Source of the DNA: Conexivisphaerales archaeon
GTDB lineage: Archaea > Thermoproteota > Nitrososphaeria > Conexivisphaerales > UBA164
Reading direction: 5' to 3'
NCBI GenBank assembly: GCA_030756715.1
Contig: JAVBJD010000005.1
Span: 1-50,833 of the forward strand
DNA length: 50,833 nt
Made by a program: the position numbers and the translations under genes. Every line of letters starts with the position of its first letter. Positions within the stretch are counted from its first letter, which is position 1. Under the pieces are notes generated by a model. The model saw only the letters and a program-made list of their open reading frames with translations, was not told the origin of the DNA and did not search any database. Below, one piece after another: positions 18,327 to 26,189 of the stretch.

Positions 18327-18651
18327 TTTTGGTTTTCATTTCCCTTAAAACCTTTAAAGCGTTAATATAATTTAATGTTATAATTGATGTTTTTTCATCA
18401 TCCGTTTGTTGTTTTAAAACGTTAAGAAGCCTTTTTAAAATTAGATCGTCTATTTCTTGTAGCCCAGCAGGTTTTGTCTCACTTGCGCCCTCTAGTTCTT
18501 CTATGCTGTTTACGTTGTCACAGTTTGGACAGAATGTTTTACCTTTATACTTTAGCATTATTCCTCCGCATTTAGGACATGGTTCAGCTAATAAGGTTCC
18601 TCCTCTTCGCATTACCTCAGCAACTAAAGCTCTTTTTTCTTTTGAAAGCAT
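18316..18651 (-). CDS. UPF0148 / Sjogren autoantigen-1-like zinc-ribbon protein
   Basis: A 111-aa protein with a zinc ribbon (CPKCGGIML ... CPNCDN) following MLSKEKRALVAEVMRRGGTLL. This matches the archaeal UPF0148 family related to the human p27 autoantigen. The function is not established. It overlaps trm56 by 11 nt, so the two are probably cotranscribed. Confidence 0.8.
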   Translation of the reverse strand: MLSKEKRALVAEVMRRGGTLLAEPCPKCGGIMLKYKGKTFCPNCDNVNSIEELEGASETKPAGLQEIDDLILKRLLNVLKQQTDDEKTSIITLNYINALKVLREMKTKNEG

Positions 18652-18734
18652 AAAGTAATTTATTTTTAGTTCAATTTAGCTTTAACTTTAATTACTAATT
18701 ATAAAAATTATAAAGAATATTTACTAAGACACGT

Positions 18735-18744
18735 TTTATAAAAT
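18735..18744 (+). promoter_or_regulatory. TATA-like element upstream of the prenyl synthase
   Basis: TTTATAAAA-like sequence predicts a transcript start near 18766. A second, weaker TATA-like stretch (CTTAAAAAT near 18813) would give a short leader to the ATG at 18855. Confidence 0.35.
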
Positions 18745-18854
18745 AATATTAGTTCCATACAACAAAATTCAACTTGATAGTTTCATTTTATCTTTACAAA
18801 ATGATTATAACGCTTAAAAATACGTTTTTGCTTTCTTTGATCAGGTGCAAAAAG

Positions 18855-19673
18855 ATGCAAATTGAGACGATCTTTAACGAGTTAATTTCTAACGTTATGC
18901 CTAATTTTGATGATGAATTCAAGAAAAAATTACTGAATTATGATAATGAAACGCTTGTTAAAATGGTAAATTATGCTCTTGGGGGTGGGAAAAGAATAAG
19001 GCCCCTTATACTTATTTTAATAAACAAAAATCTTGGCGAACGATTTGATATTTCAAACGCTAGTTATTCTGTTGAACTTATGCACAGCTTATCATTAATT
19101 CATGATGACTTTATAGATAAAGAAGAAAAGAGAAGAGACCGCGTACCGTTTTATAAAATTTTTGGTTACGATAGTGCTTTACTTATTACTGATTATGTGT
19201 TTGGTATTGTTATAGACCTTATAAATCAATACAAGATACCAGAGGCTACCGATACGCTGGCAAAAACTAGTCTTAAAATGAGTGAGGGTGAGTTCGAGGA
19301 ACTTAATCTTTTTAATAAAAAGGATAGCGTCAGTTTAGATGAATATTTAAAAGTTATAAATTATAAAACCGCGTCCCTGTTTGCTGCATCTGCAAAGCTG
19401 GGAGCACTGCTTTCTCAGAACCCTCAGTTTGCTGAAAAAGCTTATTACTTTGGAGAGAACCTCGGTATCATATATCAGGTAAAAGATGATTTAAAAGATA
19501 GAAAACACGTATTTAATGAGCTTATAAACAAACTTCCGCAAGAAGAGCAGAGATTTTTAGATAAACTATTAGAAGAAAAATATCTTTCCGCATTAAAATA
19601 TTTGAAGGAGTTCCCTCAGACCGAGTACAATAAAAAGTTATACGAACTTACTGACCTGCTTTTTAAGGCTTAA
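18855..19673 (+). CDS. Trans-prenyl diphosphate synthase (GGPP/FPP synthase-like)
   Basis: A 272-aa enzyme that condenses isopentenyl diphosphate onto allylic diphosphates, probably making GGPP for ether lipids. The first aspartate-rich motif is DDFID (in LIHDDFIDKEEKRRD) and the second is DDLKD (in YQVKDDLKD). GGGKRIRP is also present. The track extends it to a TTG at 18774, but the ATG at 18855 has an AGGTG ribosome binding site and begins where homologues normally do. Chain length cannot be set by eye. The next gene follows after 2 nt. Confidence 0.85.
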   Translation: MQIETIFNELISNVMPNFDDEFKKKLLNYDNETLVKMVNYALGGGKRIRPLILILINKNLGERFDISNASYSVELMHSLSLIHDDFIDKEEKRRDRVPFYKIFGYDSALLITDYVFGIVIDLINQYKIPEATDTLAKTSLKMSEGEFEELNLFNKKDSVSLDEYLKVINYKTASLFAASAKLGALLSQNPQFAEKAYYFGENLGIIYQVKDDLKDRKHVFNELINKLPQEEQRFLDKLLEEKYLSALKYLKEFPQTEYNKKLYELTDLLFKA

Positions 19674-19675
19674 AA

Positions 19676-20086
19676 TTGAACTTTACAGTAGAATTTAAGG
19701 GGCATCCCAACGTAACAGCTAAACATAAAACTACTTTAGAAATAACAAAAGAATCGCATCTTACCTTAAGGGGTGATTGTATTATTGGAGTTAGCAGTTC
19801 TGCTAGCGTTAAAGATCTACCTGAAATTATGAAAAACAAAATAAAAAGCGGTAGTCGTATAGATTTCTATTTAATTGTAGGAAATTTGGGTTTCAAATTT
19901 TTTGGCTATGGTCATAGTGACTTAAGTTTGTCTCACCCTACTGATATAGTAATAAGAAAGAGTTCTTTTACATCTGAAAGAACACTAGCAATAAAAAGCT
20001 CTGCCGCGGCAATTGATGTTCCAAGAAATATTATAGAACTTTTACAAAAAGAATCACGTGGAGAATTAATCATTTCAATTGAATAA
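19676..20086 (+). CDS. DUF371 family protein
   Basis: A 136-aa conserved archaeal protein. The N-terminal pattern GHPNVTAKHKTTLEITKE followed by LRGDCIIGVS is typical of DUF371. No function is established. It starts with TTG 2 nt after the prenyl synthase, so the two probably form an operon. Confidence 0.8.
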   Translation: MNFTVEFKGHPNVTAKHKTTLEITKESHLTLRGDCIIGVSSSASVKDLPEIMKNKIKSGSRIDFYLIVGNLGFKFFGYGHSDLSLSHPTDIVIRKSSFTSERTLAIKSSAAAIDVPRNIIELLQKESRGELIISIE

Positions 20087-20148
20087 GATTATTAGCATTT
20101 CTCGTTCTCAATTTTTAAATAAAAATGATTTTAGTTTACGCTCAAAAG

Positions 20149-21156
20149 TTATTCCCATTTAATATTTTCGCCTAAAAACCGCAACGCGTCGATCAAACCT
20201 TCAGCATATGAAGCCTGCATTAAAGCAGTTATGAAGTCTCCTTTCTGTTTAGCGTCTTCTGCGTCTTCGGTATATAAAATTGCGTTTTCAAATATTTCTT
20301 TATACCTTTCAGTTAGGCCGCTAGTTTCTGCGTTTTTTATAGCAACTCTGCATTTGTCAATAACTTTCTGAACCCTTATTTCTATTGTAGATGGCTTAAC
20401 GTTTTGAATGGGTTTTATATTGAAAACCTTTTTTAAAACTTCTTCTTCGCTAAAATGTAACAAACCTGGGACTATAAGGGTAAAAGGCTCATCGAGTTTG
20501 GTCTTTGTTTTAAATAGATCTTTTATTGTTCCTCCTAAGACTTTTTCTTCATCCGTACCAGCTCTACTTATAAAAATTAGAAATCTATCATCAGGAAAAG
20601 TTTCTTCCTTAAAATTAAGCTCGGCCTGTTTTAATTCTGATAAAAGAGAACTTGTGTCCCCCTCATATCCTGTCGGAATTATTATAGAGTGTTTTTTTGA
20701 TTCAAGCGCTGTTCCAACTTGTTTGTAAATATAGTTCCTCGAATTTATATCATTTTTTATTAAAGACCCAACAAATCCTATTTTATAAATGTGTAATCCG
20801 GTTTCTCCAAATATTGCGTTTATAAAGCTAGAAGAGTAAACTGTCTTCACTTTAATTTTTTGTTCGGTTGCATAGATTCGTAACGATTGATGTGTTGTTG
20901 CAACATATGGATCACCATAAACATATAGACATACATTCTTATCTTTGGCTTCTTCAACAAAATTTTTTATATCTTCAAGCAAATCCCTGTTCGCCGGAAC
21001 CGCTTTAAGCTCTTTTTTTATCCAATTTAAGTAATCATTTGCAATAAAAGTGGTATATATATCAATGTAGCTTTTTTCGCAAAGATTGGCCGTACTTTTT
21101 ATAAATGCCGGTGCGGTATTTTTGGGGTCGACACCTAAACCTATGATGTATAGCAT
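20149..21156 (-). CDS. dphB: Diphthine synthase DphB fused to a DUF357 domain
   Basis: Residues 1 to about 250 are a SAM-dependent tetrapyrrole-methylase-fold enzyme matching DphB/Dph5, which methylates the precursor of diphthamide on EF-2. Visible motifs are MLYIIGLGVDP, YGDPYVATTH and a GLHIYKIGF segment. Residues about 255-335 resemble DUF357 (QKVIDKCRVAIKNAE ... KGDFITALMQASYAEGLIDALRFLG), which is normally a separate archaeal helical protein. Total length (335 aa) exceeds a normal DphB (about 260). A TATA-like CCTTTAAAAT (near 21179-21188 on the plus strand) predicts a leaderless start. Confidence 0.85.
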   Translation of the reverse strand: MLYIIGLGVDPKNTAPAFIKSTANLCEKSYIDIYTTFIANDYLNWIKKELKAVPANRDLLEDIKNFVEEAKDKNVCLYVYGDPYVATTHQSLRIYATEQKIKVKTVYSSSFINAIFGETGLHIYKIGFVGSLIKNDINSRNYIYKQVGTALESKKHSIIIPTGYEGDTSSLLSELKQAELNFKEETFPDDRFLIFISRAGTDEEKVLGGTIKDLFKTKTKLDEPFTLIVPGLLHFSEEEVLKKVFNIKPIQNVKPSTIEIRVQKVIDKCRVAIKNAETSGLTERYKEIFENAILYTEDAEDAKQKGDFITALMQASYAEGLIDALRFLGENIKWE

Positions 21157-21246
21157 GTAATTTATATTAAGTAACGCCCCTTTAAAATTTAATTTTATAA
21201 ACGCTTAATTAAAAACCCAGTATAATATTAAGTAAAGATATCTTTT

Positions 21247-21477
21247 TTATTCCATTACTATCATTGAGAGCGTTGATCTTACTTTTTCTAGCCTTCTTAT
21301 TTTCCATGTTATTATTTCTTTTACCTGTTCCATAGTATCGGCTTCAATTTTTGCTATTATATCATAAACGCCGTAGACTAGATAAACTTCTTTTACTCCT
21401 TGCATATCCTTAAGTTGCTTTAAAACATCTCCTTCGTAACCCATATCTGTATTTATTAATACATACGCAGTTGCCAT
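21247..21477 (-). CDS. Stand-alone Lrp/AsnC effector (RAM) domain protein
   Basis: A 76-aa protein consisting only of the alpha-beta ligand-binding domain of Lrp/AsnC regulators (GVKEVYLVYGVYDIIAKIEADT). There is no helix-turn-helix. Such stand-alone RAM proteins form oligomers and bind amino acids or join full-length Lrp proteins; the role here is unknown. A TATA element GTTATAAAT lies about 26-30 nt upstream on the plus strand, read in reverse, so the start is probably leaderless. Confidence 0.85.
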   Translation of the reverse strand: MATAYVLINTDMGYEGDVLKQLKDMQGVKEVYLVYGVYDIIAKIEADTMEQVKEIITWKIRRLEKVRSTLSMIVME

Positions 21478-21610
21478 AGAAAATAATTATAAAACAGTCG
21501 TTATAAATTTTACCATTAATAAAAACGCAATTCAAGAAGAAAAGTGAGATTTTTTCGCAAAAACAGCATTCAGATAAATTTTTATTGTTCAAAAAATCAC
21601 GCAAATATGT

Positions 21611-22141
21611 ATGTTTATTAAAAGCAAAATGATCAAAGAAGCAGATTTTTATGTTAAGCTGGTCGATGCAGAATTTTTAAAATTAAGTAAAATTAGTGGT
21701 ATTAAAATTATTTTAACGGAGGGATTTAGTAGAGAATTAAACACAGCGGAAATTAATATATACAGGTATAAATATGACCCTACAAAAGATTTTAAAGGAC
21801 CTTTAATAGTTGCAAACACAAATAATTATAAACCGGCGTTAGAATATATCAAAAAGCATCCGAACAGAGTTTTTGCTATAATCGCTGACCTTAATAGTTT
21901 TGTGAGCGATGAGATATCTCATTTGAATTTTGTAAAATCGCTTAGTAAAATTTATTCTATACCACTACTTTATGGAAGCGGAGCAAAAAACGGATTTGGG
22001 TTTGTTCCGCCGATTGTTTTAAATTACGCACTAGAGTTTTTTTATGGAGAAATAAACGTTGAACGTAAGAAGCTATATAAGGCTTTATCTGAACGTTTTT
22101 ACCGCTTATTAGGAGATGAAAGATATTTTGAGAAAATATAG
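21611..22141 (+). CDS. rnp3: Divergent RNase P protein component 3 (Rpp30)
   Basis: A 176-aa protein probably forming part of the RNase P holoenzyme that trims tRNA 5' ends. Similarity to Rpp30 is weak by eye: an alternating beta-alpha pattern and the late SKIYSIPLLYGSGAKN segment, where Rpp30 usually has an IISSGA-like strand. The assignment relies strongly on its overlap with the Pop5 gene, since rnp3-rnp2 is a conserved archaeal pair. It could be another TIM-barrel-like protein. A TATA-like AAATTTTTA lies about 30 nt upstream. Confidence 0.6.
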   Translation: MFIKSKMIKEADFYVKLVDAEFLKLSKISGIKIILTEGFSRELNTAEINIYRYKYDPTKDFKGPLIVANTNNYKPALEYIKKHPNRVFAIIADLNSFVSDEISHLNFVKSLSKIYSIPLLYGSGAKNGFGFVPPIVLNYALEFFYGEINVERKKLYKALSERFYRLLGDERYFEKI

Positions 22142-22439
22142 AACTAGATACGTTTTAGTTAAGGTAGATCCTGAAAGGGCCAGCCCTATAAAAATAACTG
22201 AAGATATAATGGCAGCTATAAAGGAGCTTATGGGGGATTTTGCAATTTTTAGAGTGGAAATAAAAATTGTTGATTTGAATAAAAAAGGATATGTTCTTTT
22301 AAAATGCAGATATTATGATATTAATCCTCAATTTTTGTATCTTGCAATAAGTTATGCAAGAAAATTCGATCTGGCTATAGTACCAATAAAAGCTTATGGA
22401 ACGATAAAATCTGCGAAATCGGCATTTGAGTTTTTATGA
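22116..22439 (+). CDS. rnp2: RNase P protein component 2 (Pop5)
   Basis: A 107-aa subunit that pairs with Rpp30 to support the RNase P catalytic domain. The RYVLVKV start, the GYVLLKCRYYDI strand and the GTIKSAKSAFEF C-terminal motif fit the Rpp14/Pop5 family. It overlaps the upstream gene by 26 nt. A TTG at 22128 would give the more usual beginning MRKYRTRYVLV and is an alternative start. Confidence 0.85.
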   Translation: MKDILRKYRTRYVLVKVDPERASPIKITEDIMAAIKELMGDFAIFRVEIKIVDLNKKGYVLLKCRYYDINPQFLYLAISYARKFDLAIVPIKAYGTIKSAKSAFEFL

Positions 22440-22507
22440 GTATATGTTAATGCCCTTCTTTTTAGGTAAGCTTTTATAATATACCGTTTTTATCTTATAT
22501 TAGAAAA

Positions 22508-23074
22508 TTGCAAACACAACAGAAAAAATATGAGAGCGTAGCATATGTTTTAGATTTTAAACCTAACTCTGAATCATTAACGATAAAAGGTAAAAGAGGC
22601 ACTATAGTACAAGCAATAGGTAAAGATTATTTTATGTTGCTTGAACTTTTAGGTATACCGGGAGCAAATTTCGTAATACTGGAAAAAGTGAATATTAGCA
22701 AGGATAAAAGAGAAAAAGTACTAAGCGTTCTTGGAAAGCTAAAGTATGAGAATCTTTCATCTATAGCTAAAAATGCGTTGCCTCAAGCCGTTGAAACGAT
22801 AGTTTTAGAAAGCGAACAACGATTCGTTAATTTTTTTAATGCGGCCATGCCAGTAACACCGAGATTAAATTCTTTAGAACTAATACCTGGAATAGGTAAA
22901 ACTCTTATGAATATAATTATAAAAGAAAAAGAGAAAAGACCTTTTACAAGTTTTAAAGACATAGAAGACAGGGTAGGTTTAAAGGATCCGGCAAAGAAAA
23001 TCGCTGAGCGCATTTTGGAAGAATTAAAAGGTAATCAGCAAATTTACCTTTTTGTTAAACAATTCAAAGAATAG
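22508..23074 (+). CDS. DUF655 family nucleic-acid-binding protein
   Basis: A 188-aa archaeal protein with an N-terminal beta-barrel-like region and a C-terminal helix-hairpin-helix region (LELIPGIGKTLMNIIIKEKEKRPFTSFKDIEDRVGL). This matches DUF655, usually encoded beside L21e, RpoF and KsgA. Here it is separated from L21e/RpoF by about 3 kb and the origin. A TATA box TTTTATAAT (about 22472-22480) predicts an almost leaderless TTG start. Confidence 0.85.
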   Translation: MQTQQKKYESVAYVLDFKPNSESLTIKGKRGTIVQAIGKDYFMLLELLGIPGANFVILEKVNISKDKREKVLSVLGKLKYENLSSIAKNALPQAVETIVLESEQRFVNFFNAAMPVTPRLNSLELIPGIGKTLMNIIIKEKEKRPFTSFKDIEDRVGLKDPAKKIAERILEELKGNQQIYLFVKQFKE

Positions 23075-23140
23075 CTGTTGATTTTAAATAAATATTTTAT
23101 ATTTGCGCGAAGTTCTTTCTATCTAGCTTAGGTGATATAA

Positions 23141-24076
23141 TTGAACGAGTTAGAGATCATCGAAATAATTCGAAAAATGTTTGAGGTGCGTGAATATCCT
23201 TTAACAGATGATGTGGCTTATTTGCCAAATGGCTGGGCATATAAAGTCGATATGCTAGTTAAAAGCACAGATGTACCAGAAGGCATGAATGGTTTTCAGG
23301 TAGGAAGGAAATCGGTTGCTGCGGTTCTTTCTGATTTATCGACCAAGGGCGTTAAACCAATATTTATGATGCTGAGTTTCGCATTCCAAACGGGGATAAC
23401 AAACGCGTATATTACAGAGATTCTTAACGGAATAAAACAATTGGCTTCTAAATATAAAATGATTTTAGTCGGCGGTGACGTAAATAAAGCCAATGATACA
23501 GTCATAGATTGCATTATAGCAGGCAAATACAAAAAAAAGGTTTTAAGAAGCGGAGCACGTATTGGTGATAGCGTTTATGTAGCAGGCGATTTTGGATTAA
23601 CAACTATAGGGCTAGATTATCTGCTTAACAAAAAACCAATAGTTAATGAAAAATTAAAAAGTTATGCTTTAAAGGCCGTTTATGAACCTGATCCACCTGT
23701 TAACTTTAATATCGAAGTAATAAACACAGGTTATGTGAGTGCTTCTATGGACTCAAGCGATGGTTTGGCTTATACACTTAATGAAATTGCACAACAAAGT
23801 AACGTGAAAATTGTGATAAATAATTTCCCAATGAGTGAAGAAATTAAAAAATTAATTGAATCTGAAGGTAGAGATCCTTTAAATGATTCGCTCTATGGGG
23901 GAGAAGAGTATCAAATGGTATTTACGTTTAATCAAGAAAAAGATTTTCTTTTGAATAAACTTGCTAAGAAACACAACGTAAAGGTTTTTAAAATAGGCAA
24001 GGTAGAAAATGGAAACGGTGTATTTTTGAGCAACGGTAAAAAAATAGAAAAGAAAGGATGGGTTTTTAATTTTTAG
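23141..24076 (+). CDS. thiL: Thiamine-monophosphate kinase
   Basis: 311 aa, AIR-synthase/ThiL fold. It would phosphorylate TMP to the cofactor thiamine pyrophosphate. Metal- and ATP-binding aspartates lie in PLTDDVAYL, VGGDVNKANDT and SMDSSDGLAY. It begins with TTG, 4 nt after a GGTGAT ribosome binding site. Its 3' end overlaps the convergent winged-helix gene by 11 nt. SelD and HypE belong to the same fold, but length and motifs favour ThiL. Confidence 0.85.
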   Translation: MNELEIIEIIRKMFEVREYPLTDDVAYLPNGWAYKVDMLVKSTDVPEGMNGFQVGRKSVAAVLSDLSTKGVKPIFMMLSFAFQTGITNAYITEILNGIKQLASKYKMILVGGDVNKANDTVIDCIIAGKYKKKVLRSGARIGDSVYVAGDFGLTTIGLDYLLNKKPIVNEKLKSYALKAVYEPDPPVNFNIEVINTGYVSASMDSSDGLAYTLNEIAQQSNVKIVINNFPMSEEIKKLIESEGRDPLNDSLYGGEEYQMVFTFNQEKDFLLNKLAKKHNVKVFKIGKVENGNGVFLSNGKKIEKKGWVFNF

Positions 24077-24485
24077 CTCTTTTGTCTTTTAAAATAATCT
24101 TTTCTATCTTCTTATAGAAATAAACCCATTCTCTACCAACTTTTTTTCTCGAGAGCTCTCCCTTATCATACATTCTTCTTAAATAAGTTGAGATTATAGG
24201 TAACTTAACGCTTGTTTTAAAGCGATCTTCTAACGCGTTTTGAACATCTTTTGAAGTAAACCCATTTAGAGGCATGTCTTTAACTAACGATCTTATTTTG
24301 TCGTATAGATCTTTTTCAGAATTATCTTTCAGATTACCTTCGTTTGAATTATCTGACGATGATAAAAGATCGTATAGTTCCAGAAGCCGCAATACTTTAC
24401 TTTTTTCTATATCCCCCTCTACTTTAAAAGAATATCTTGCACCATTCTCATCTTCAAATTCTAGTTTTATGGCTTTCTTTGGCAA
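24066..24485 (-). CDS. Winged-helix protein next to the origin, function unknown
   Basis: A 139-aa protein. The N-terminal 38 residues look like a small beta module (KLEFEDENGARYSFKVEG) followed by a helix. A Ser/Asn-rich linker (about 43-56) follows, and then a winged-helix-like domain (about 60-130) with VQNALEDRFKTSV and STYLRRMYDKGELSRKKVGREWVY. The C-terminus is very basic. I do not recognise a named family. Its promoter lies at the edge of the ORB region and it is transcribed away from cdc6, so a role at or near the origin is possible but unproven. Confidence 0.7.
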   Translation of the reverse strand: MPKKAIKLEFEDENGARYSFKVEGDIEKSKVLRLLELYDLLSSSDNSNEGNLKDNSEKDLYDKIRSLVKDMPLNGFTSKDVQNALEDRFKTSVKLPIISTYLRRMYDKGELSRKKVGREWVYFYKKIEKIILKDKRAKN

Positions 24486-24500
24486 GCCTCTTTGATTTTG

Positions 24501-24522
24501 TTAACAAATTTAAATAATAAAC
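24501..24522 (+). repeat. AT-rich direct repeat A in the origin
   Basis: TTAACAAATTTAAATAATAAAC recurs at 24755-24775 with one base deleted. The copy here contains ATTTAAAT about 26 nt from the winged-helix gene's ATG, so it can serve as its TATA box. Confidence 0.6.
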
Positions 24523-24635
24523 ATATTTAGTAATTTTTGTTAACAAGTTATCAAAGATTCTAAGAATGGTCTATGACCTTAATTAATTATTAACTTATAA
24601 TTGTTTATTTTTAGTTATATAAAAAATTATAGTGG

Positions 24636-24656
24636 CTCCAGTGGAAACAGAGGGGT
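24636..24656 (+). repeat. ORB-like Orc1-binding element 1
   Basis: The sequence runs CTCCAGTGGAAACAGAGG and then GGT. It matches the archaeal mini-ORB pattern of TCCAGTGGAAAC, a short AR spacer and GGGGT. Confidence 0.85.
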
Positions 24657-24694
24657 TAATTTACAGTTAATGATTGATAATAAGGCTGCATTTG

Positions 24695-24715
24695 CTCCAG
24701 TGGAAATAAAGGGGT
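24695..24715 (+). repeat. ORB-like Orc1-binding element 2
   Basis: CTCCAGTGGAAATAAAGG followed by GGT, in the same orientation as element 1 and 59 bp from it, start to start. Confidence 0.85.
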
Positions 24716-24754
24716 TCGATATCTATATAGTTAAAATATCATATTAACAAAAAA

Positions 24755-24775
24755 TTAACAATTTAAATAATAAAC
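24755..24775 (+). repeat. AT-rich direct repeat B in the origin
   Basis: A TTAACAATTTAAATAATAAAC copy of repeat A. No gene start lies at promoter distance, so it may be a binding site or an unwinding-prone element rather than a TATA box. Confidence 0.6.
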
Positions 24776-24781
24776 CGCTCC

Positions 24782-24799
24782 ACCCCTGTATTTCATCTG
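24782..24799 (-). repeat. Degenerate ORB-like element 3, inverted
   Basis: On the minus strand it reads CAGATGAAATACAGGGGT, matching the GAAA-YA-AGGGGT core with changes in the upstream half. Its orientation is opposite to the other three. Confidence 0.6.
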
Positions 24800-24941
24800 T
24801 ATCTATTATTTTTATTAATCAATCATTGTTTTTATTTTTAAAATAATTAAATATCGTTTAAAAAAATTAACTAATAGTAAAATTATCTTTATTTTTACCT
24901 TTTTAATTTCTTTTTTACTTTATTATTTTTGTTAAAAAAGA

Positions 24942-24961
24942 TGCAATGGAAATTAAGGGGT
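24942..24961 (+). repeat. ORB-like element 4 inside the cdc6 promoter
   Basis: TGCAATGGAAATTAAGGGGT lies between the TATA-like TTAAAAAA (about 24932-24939) and the TTG start at 24972. Binding of Orc1 here would cover the cdc6 transcript start. Confidence 0.7.
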
Positions 24962-24971
24962 GTAGGGGACT

Positions 24972-26189
24972 TTGTCTGAATTTTTAGATGATATATTTAA
25001 TAAAATATCTTCCGGGAAATCAATATTTAAAAATCGCGAAGTTTTAAACATAGATTACATACCAAAAAGAATACTTTTTAGAGAAGACCAAATAAAAAAG
25101 ATAGGAGAAACGCTTTCACCAATTATTAAAGGTGCTAAACCATCAAATCTTTTACTTTACGGCAAAACTGGAACAGGTAAAACCATGGTAGCTAGATATG
25201 TTATAAATAAGCTTAACGATTATATAAAAGATCAAAACACGATTTTTGTTTATCTTAATTGTAGAATAGATGGAACATTATACAGAGTTCTAAGCGAAAT
25301 TGGAGAGTATATAGGATTAAAAATTCCTTTTACTGGTTTATCCTTAAGCGAAGTAGAAAAAAGAATATTTAACCACCTTGTAGATAAAGGCATAAAACTC
25401 GTTTTGGTTTTAGACGAAATAGATTTTTTGGTTAACAATCCAGCTAAAAGGGATATAGGAAACGATGTACTTTACGATTTTACAAGATATGACAGCATAT
25501 ATAATAAAAGCGGTTCTAACAGCTTCATTACAATAGTAGGTATTTCAAACGATTTAAAATTCATGGAATATCTTGAAGGTAGGGTTCAAAGCAGCCTTAG
25601 ATCAGAAGAGATATTATTTCCGCCTTATACAGTAGAAGAAATAAAAGAAATTTTAAAGGACAGGGTAAAAGAGGCATTTGTAGAAAATTCAGTAAATGAT
25701 GAAATAATAAACCTTATTGCAGCTTATTCAGGCAGTGAACACGGTGATGCAAGGCGAGCCGTAGATCTCCTTAGAGTATCAGGCGAGTTGGCTGAAAGAG
25801 AAGGACGGGATAAAATTTACGAAAAAGACGTGCAGGAAGCATTAAAAAATATAGAGAAGGACAAAGTACAAGAAGCCATTTCATCTTTACCTATACATGA
25901 AAAAGCAGTTATATTTTCTATCGCTACTTTTCCAAACGGCGAGACTACAGGCCATGTTTATTTAAAATACCAAGAAATTTGCAATCAATTAGGTTTGCAG
26001 CCTTTAACGCAAAGAAGAATAAGCGCAATAATAAACGAACTTGACATGTTAGGTTTAGTAACGGCACCTATTATAAATAGAGGTAGGCACGGTAGATCAA
26101 AAAAAGTTCAGCTAACTGTGGATAAGAACCAAATAGTTGGAACGTTAAAAAATGATGAAATATTTAAATTACTTTTTAACTCCATTTAA
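24972..26189 (+). CDS. cdc6: Orc1/Cdc6 replication initiator
   Basis: A 405-aa initiator that binds ORB sites and helps load MCM. The AAA+ domain has Walker A LLYGKTGTGKT (about 62-72), Walker B LVLVLDEIDFL and sensor 2 near GSEHGDARRAVDLL. The C-terminal winged helix (about 305-400) includes RRISAIINELDMLGLV and a basic wing GRHGRSKKVQL. It starts with TTG. The flanking ORB cluster supports an Orc1-1-type initiator acting at its own origin. Confidence 0.95.
   Translation: MSEFLDDIFNKISSGKSIFKNREVLNIDYIPKRILFREDQIKKIGETLSPIIKGAKPSNLLLYGKTGTGKTMVARYVINKLNDYIKDQNTIFVYLNCRIDGTLYRVLSEIGEYIGLKIPFTGLSLSEVEKRIFNHLVDKGIKLVLVLDEIDFLVNNPAKRDIGNDVLYDFTRYDSIYNKSGSNSFITIVGISNDLKFMEYLEGRVQSSLRSEEILFPPYTVEEIKEILKDRVKEAFVENSVNDEIINLIAAYSGSEHGDARRAVDLLRVSGELAEREGRDKIYEKDVQEALKNIEKDKVQEAISSLPIHEKAVIFSIATFPNGETTGHVYLKYQEICNQLGLQPLTQRRISAIINELDMLGLVTAPIINRGRHGRSKKVQLTVDKNQIVGTLKNDEIFKLLFNSI

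Larger units (their letters stand above)
24486..24971. other. Probable chromosomal replication origin (oriC) with ORB-like elements
   Basis: A 486-bp non-coding, very AT-rich region directly upstream of cdc6/orc1. It contains two near-perfect ORB-type motifs (CTCCAGTGGAAAC/T with GGGGT), a third more degenerate one in reverse orientation and a fourth just before cdc6. The stretch from about 24800 to 24940 between the inverted elements is the most AT-rich part and a candidate unwinding element. Confidence 0.8.
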
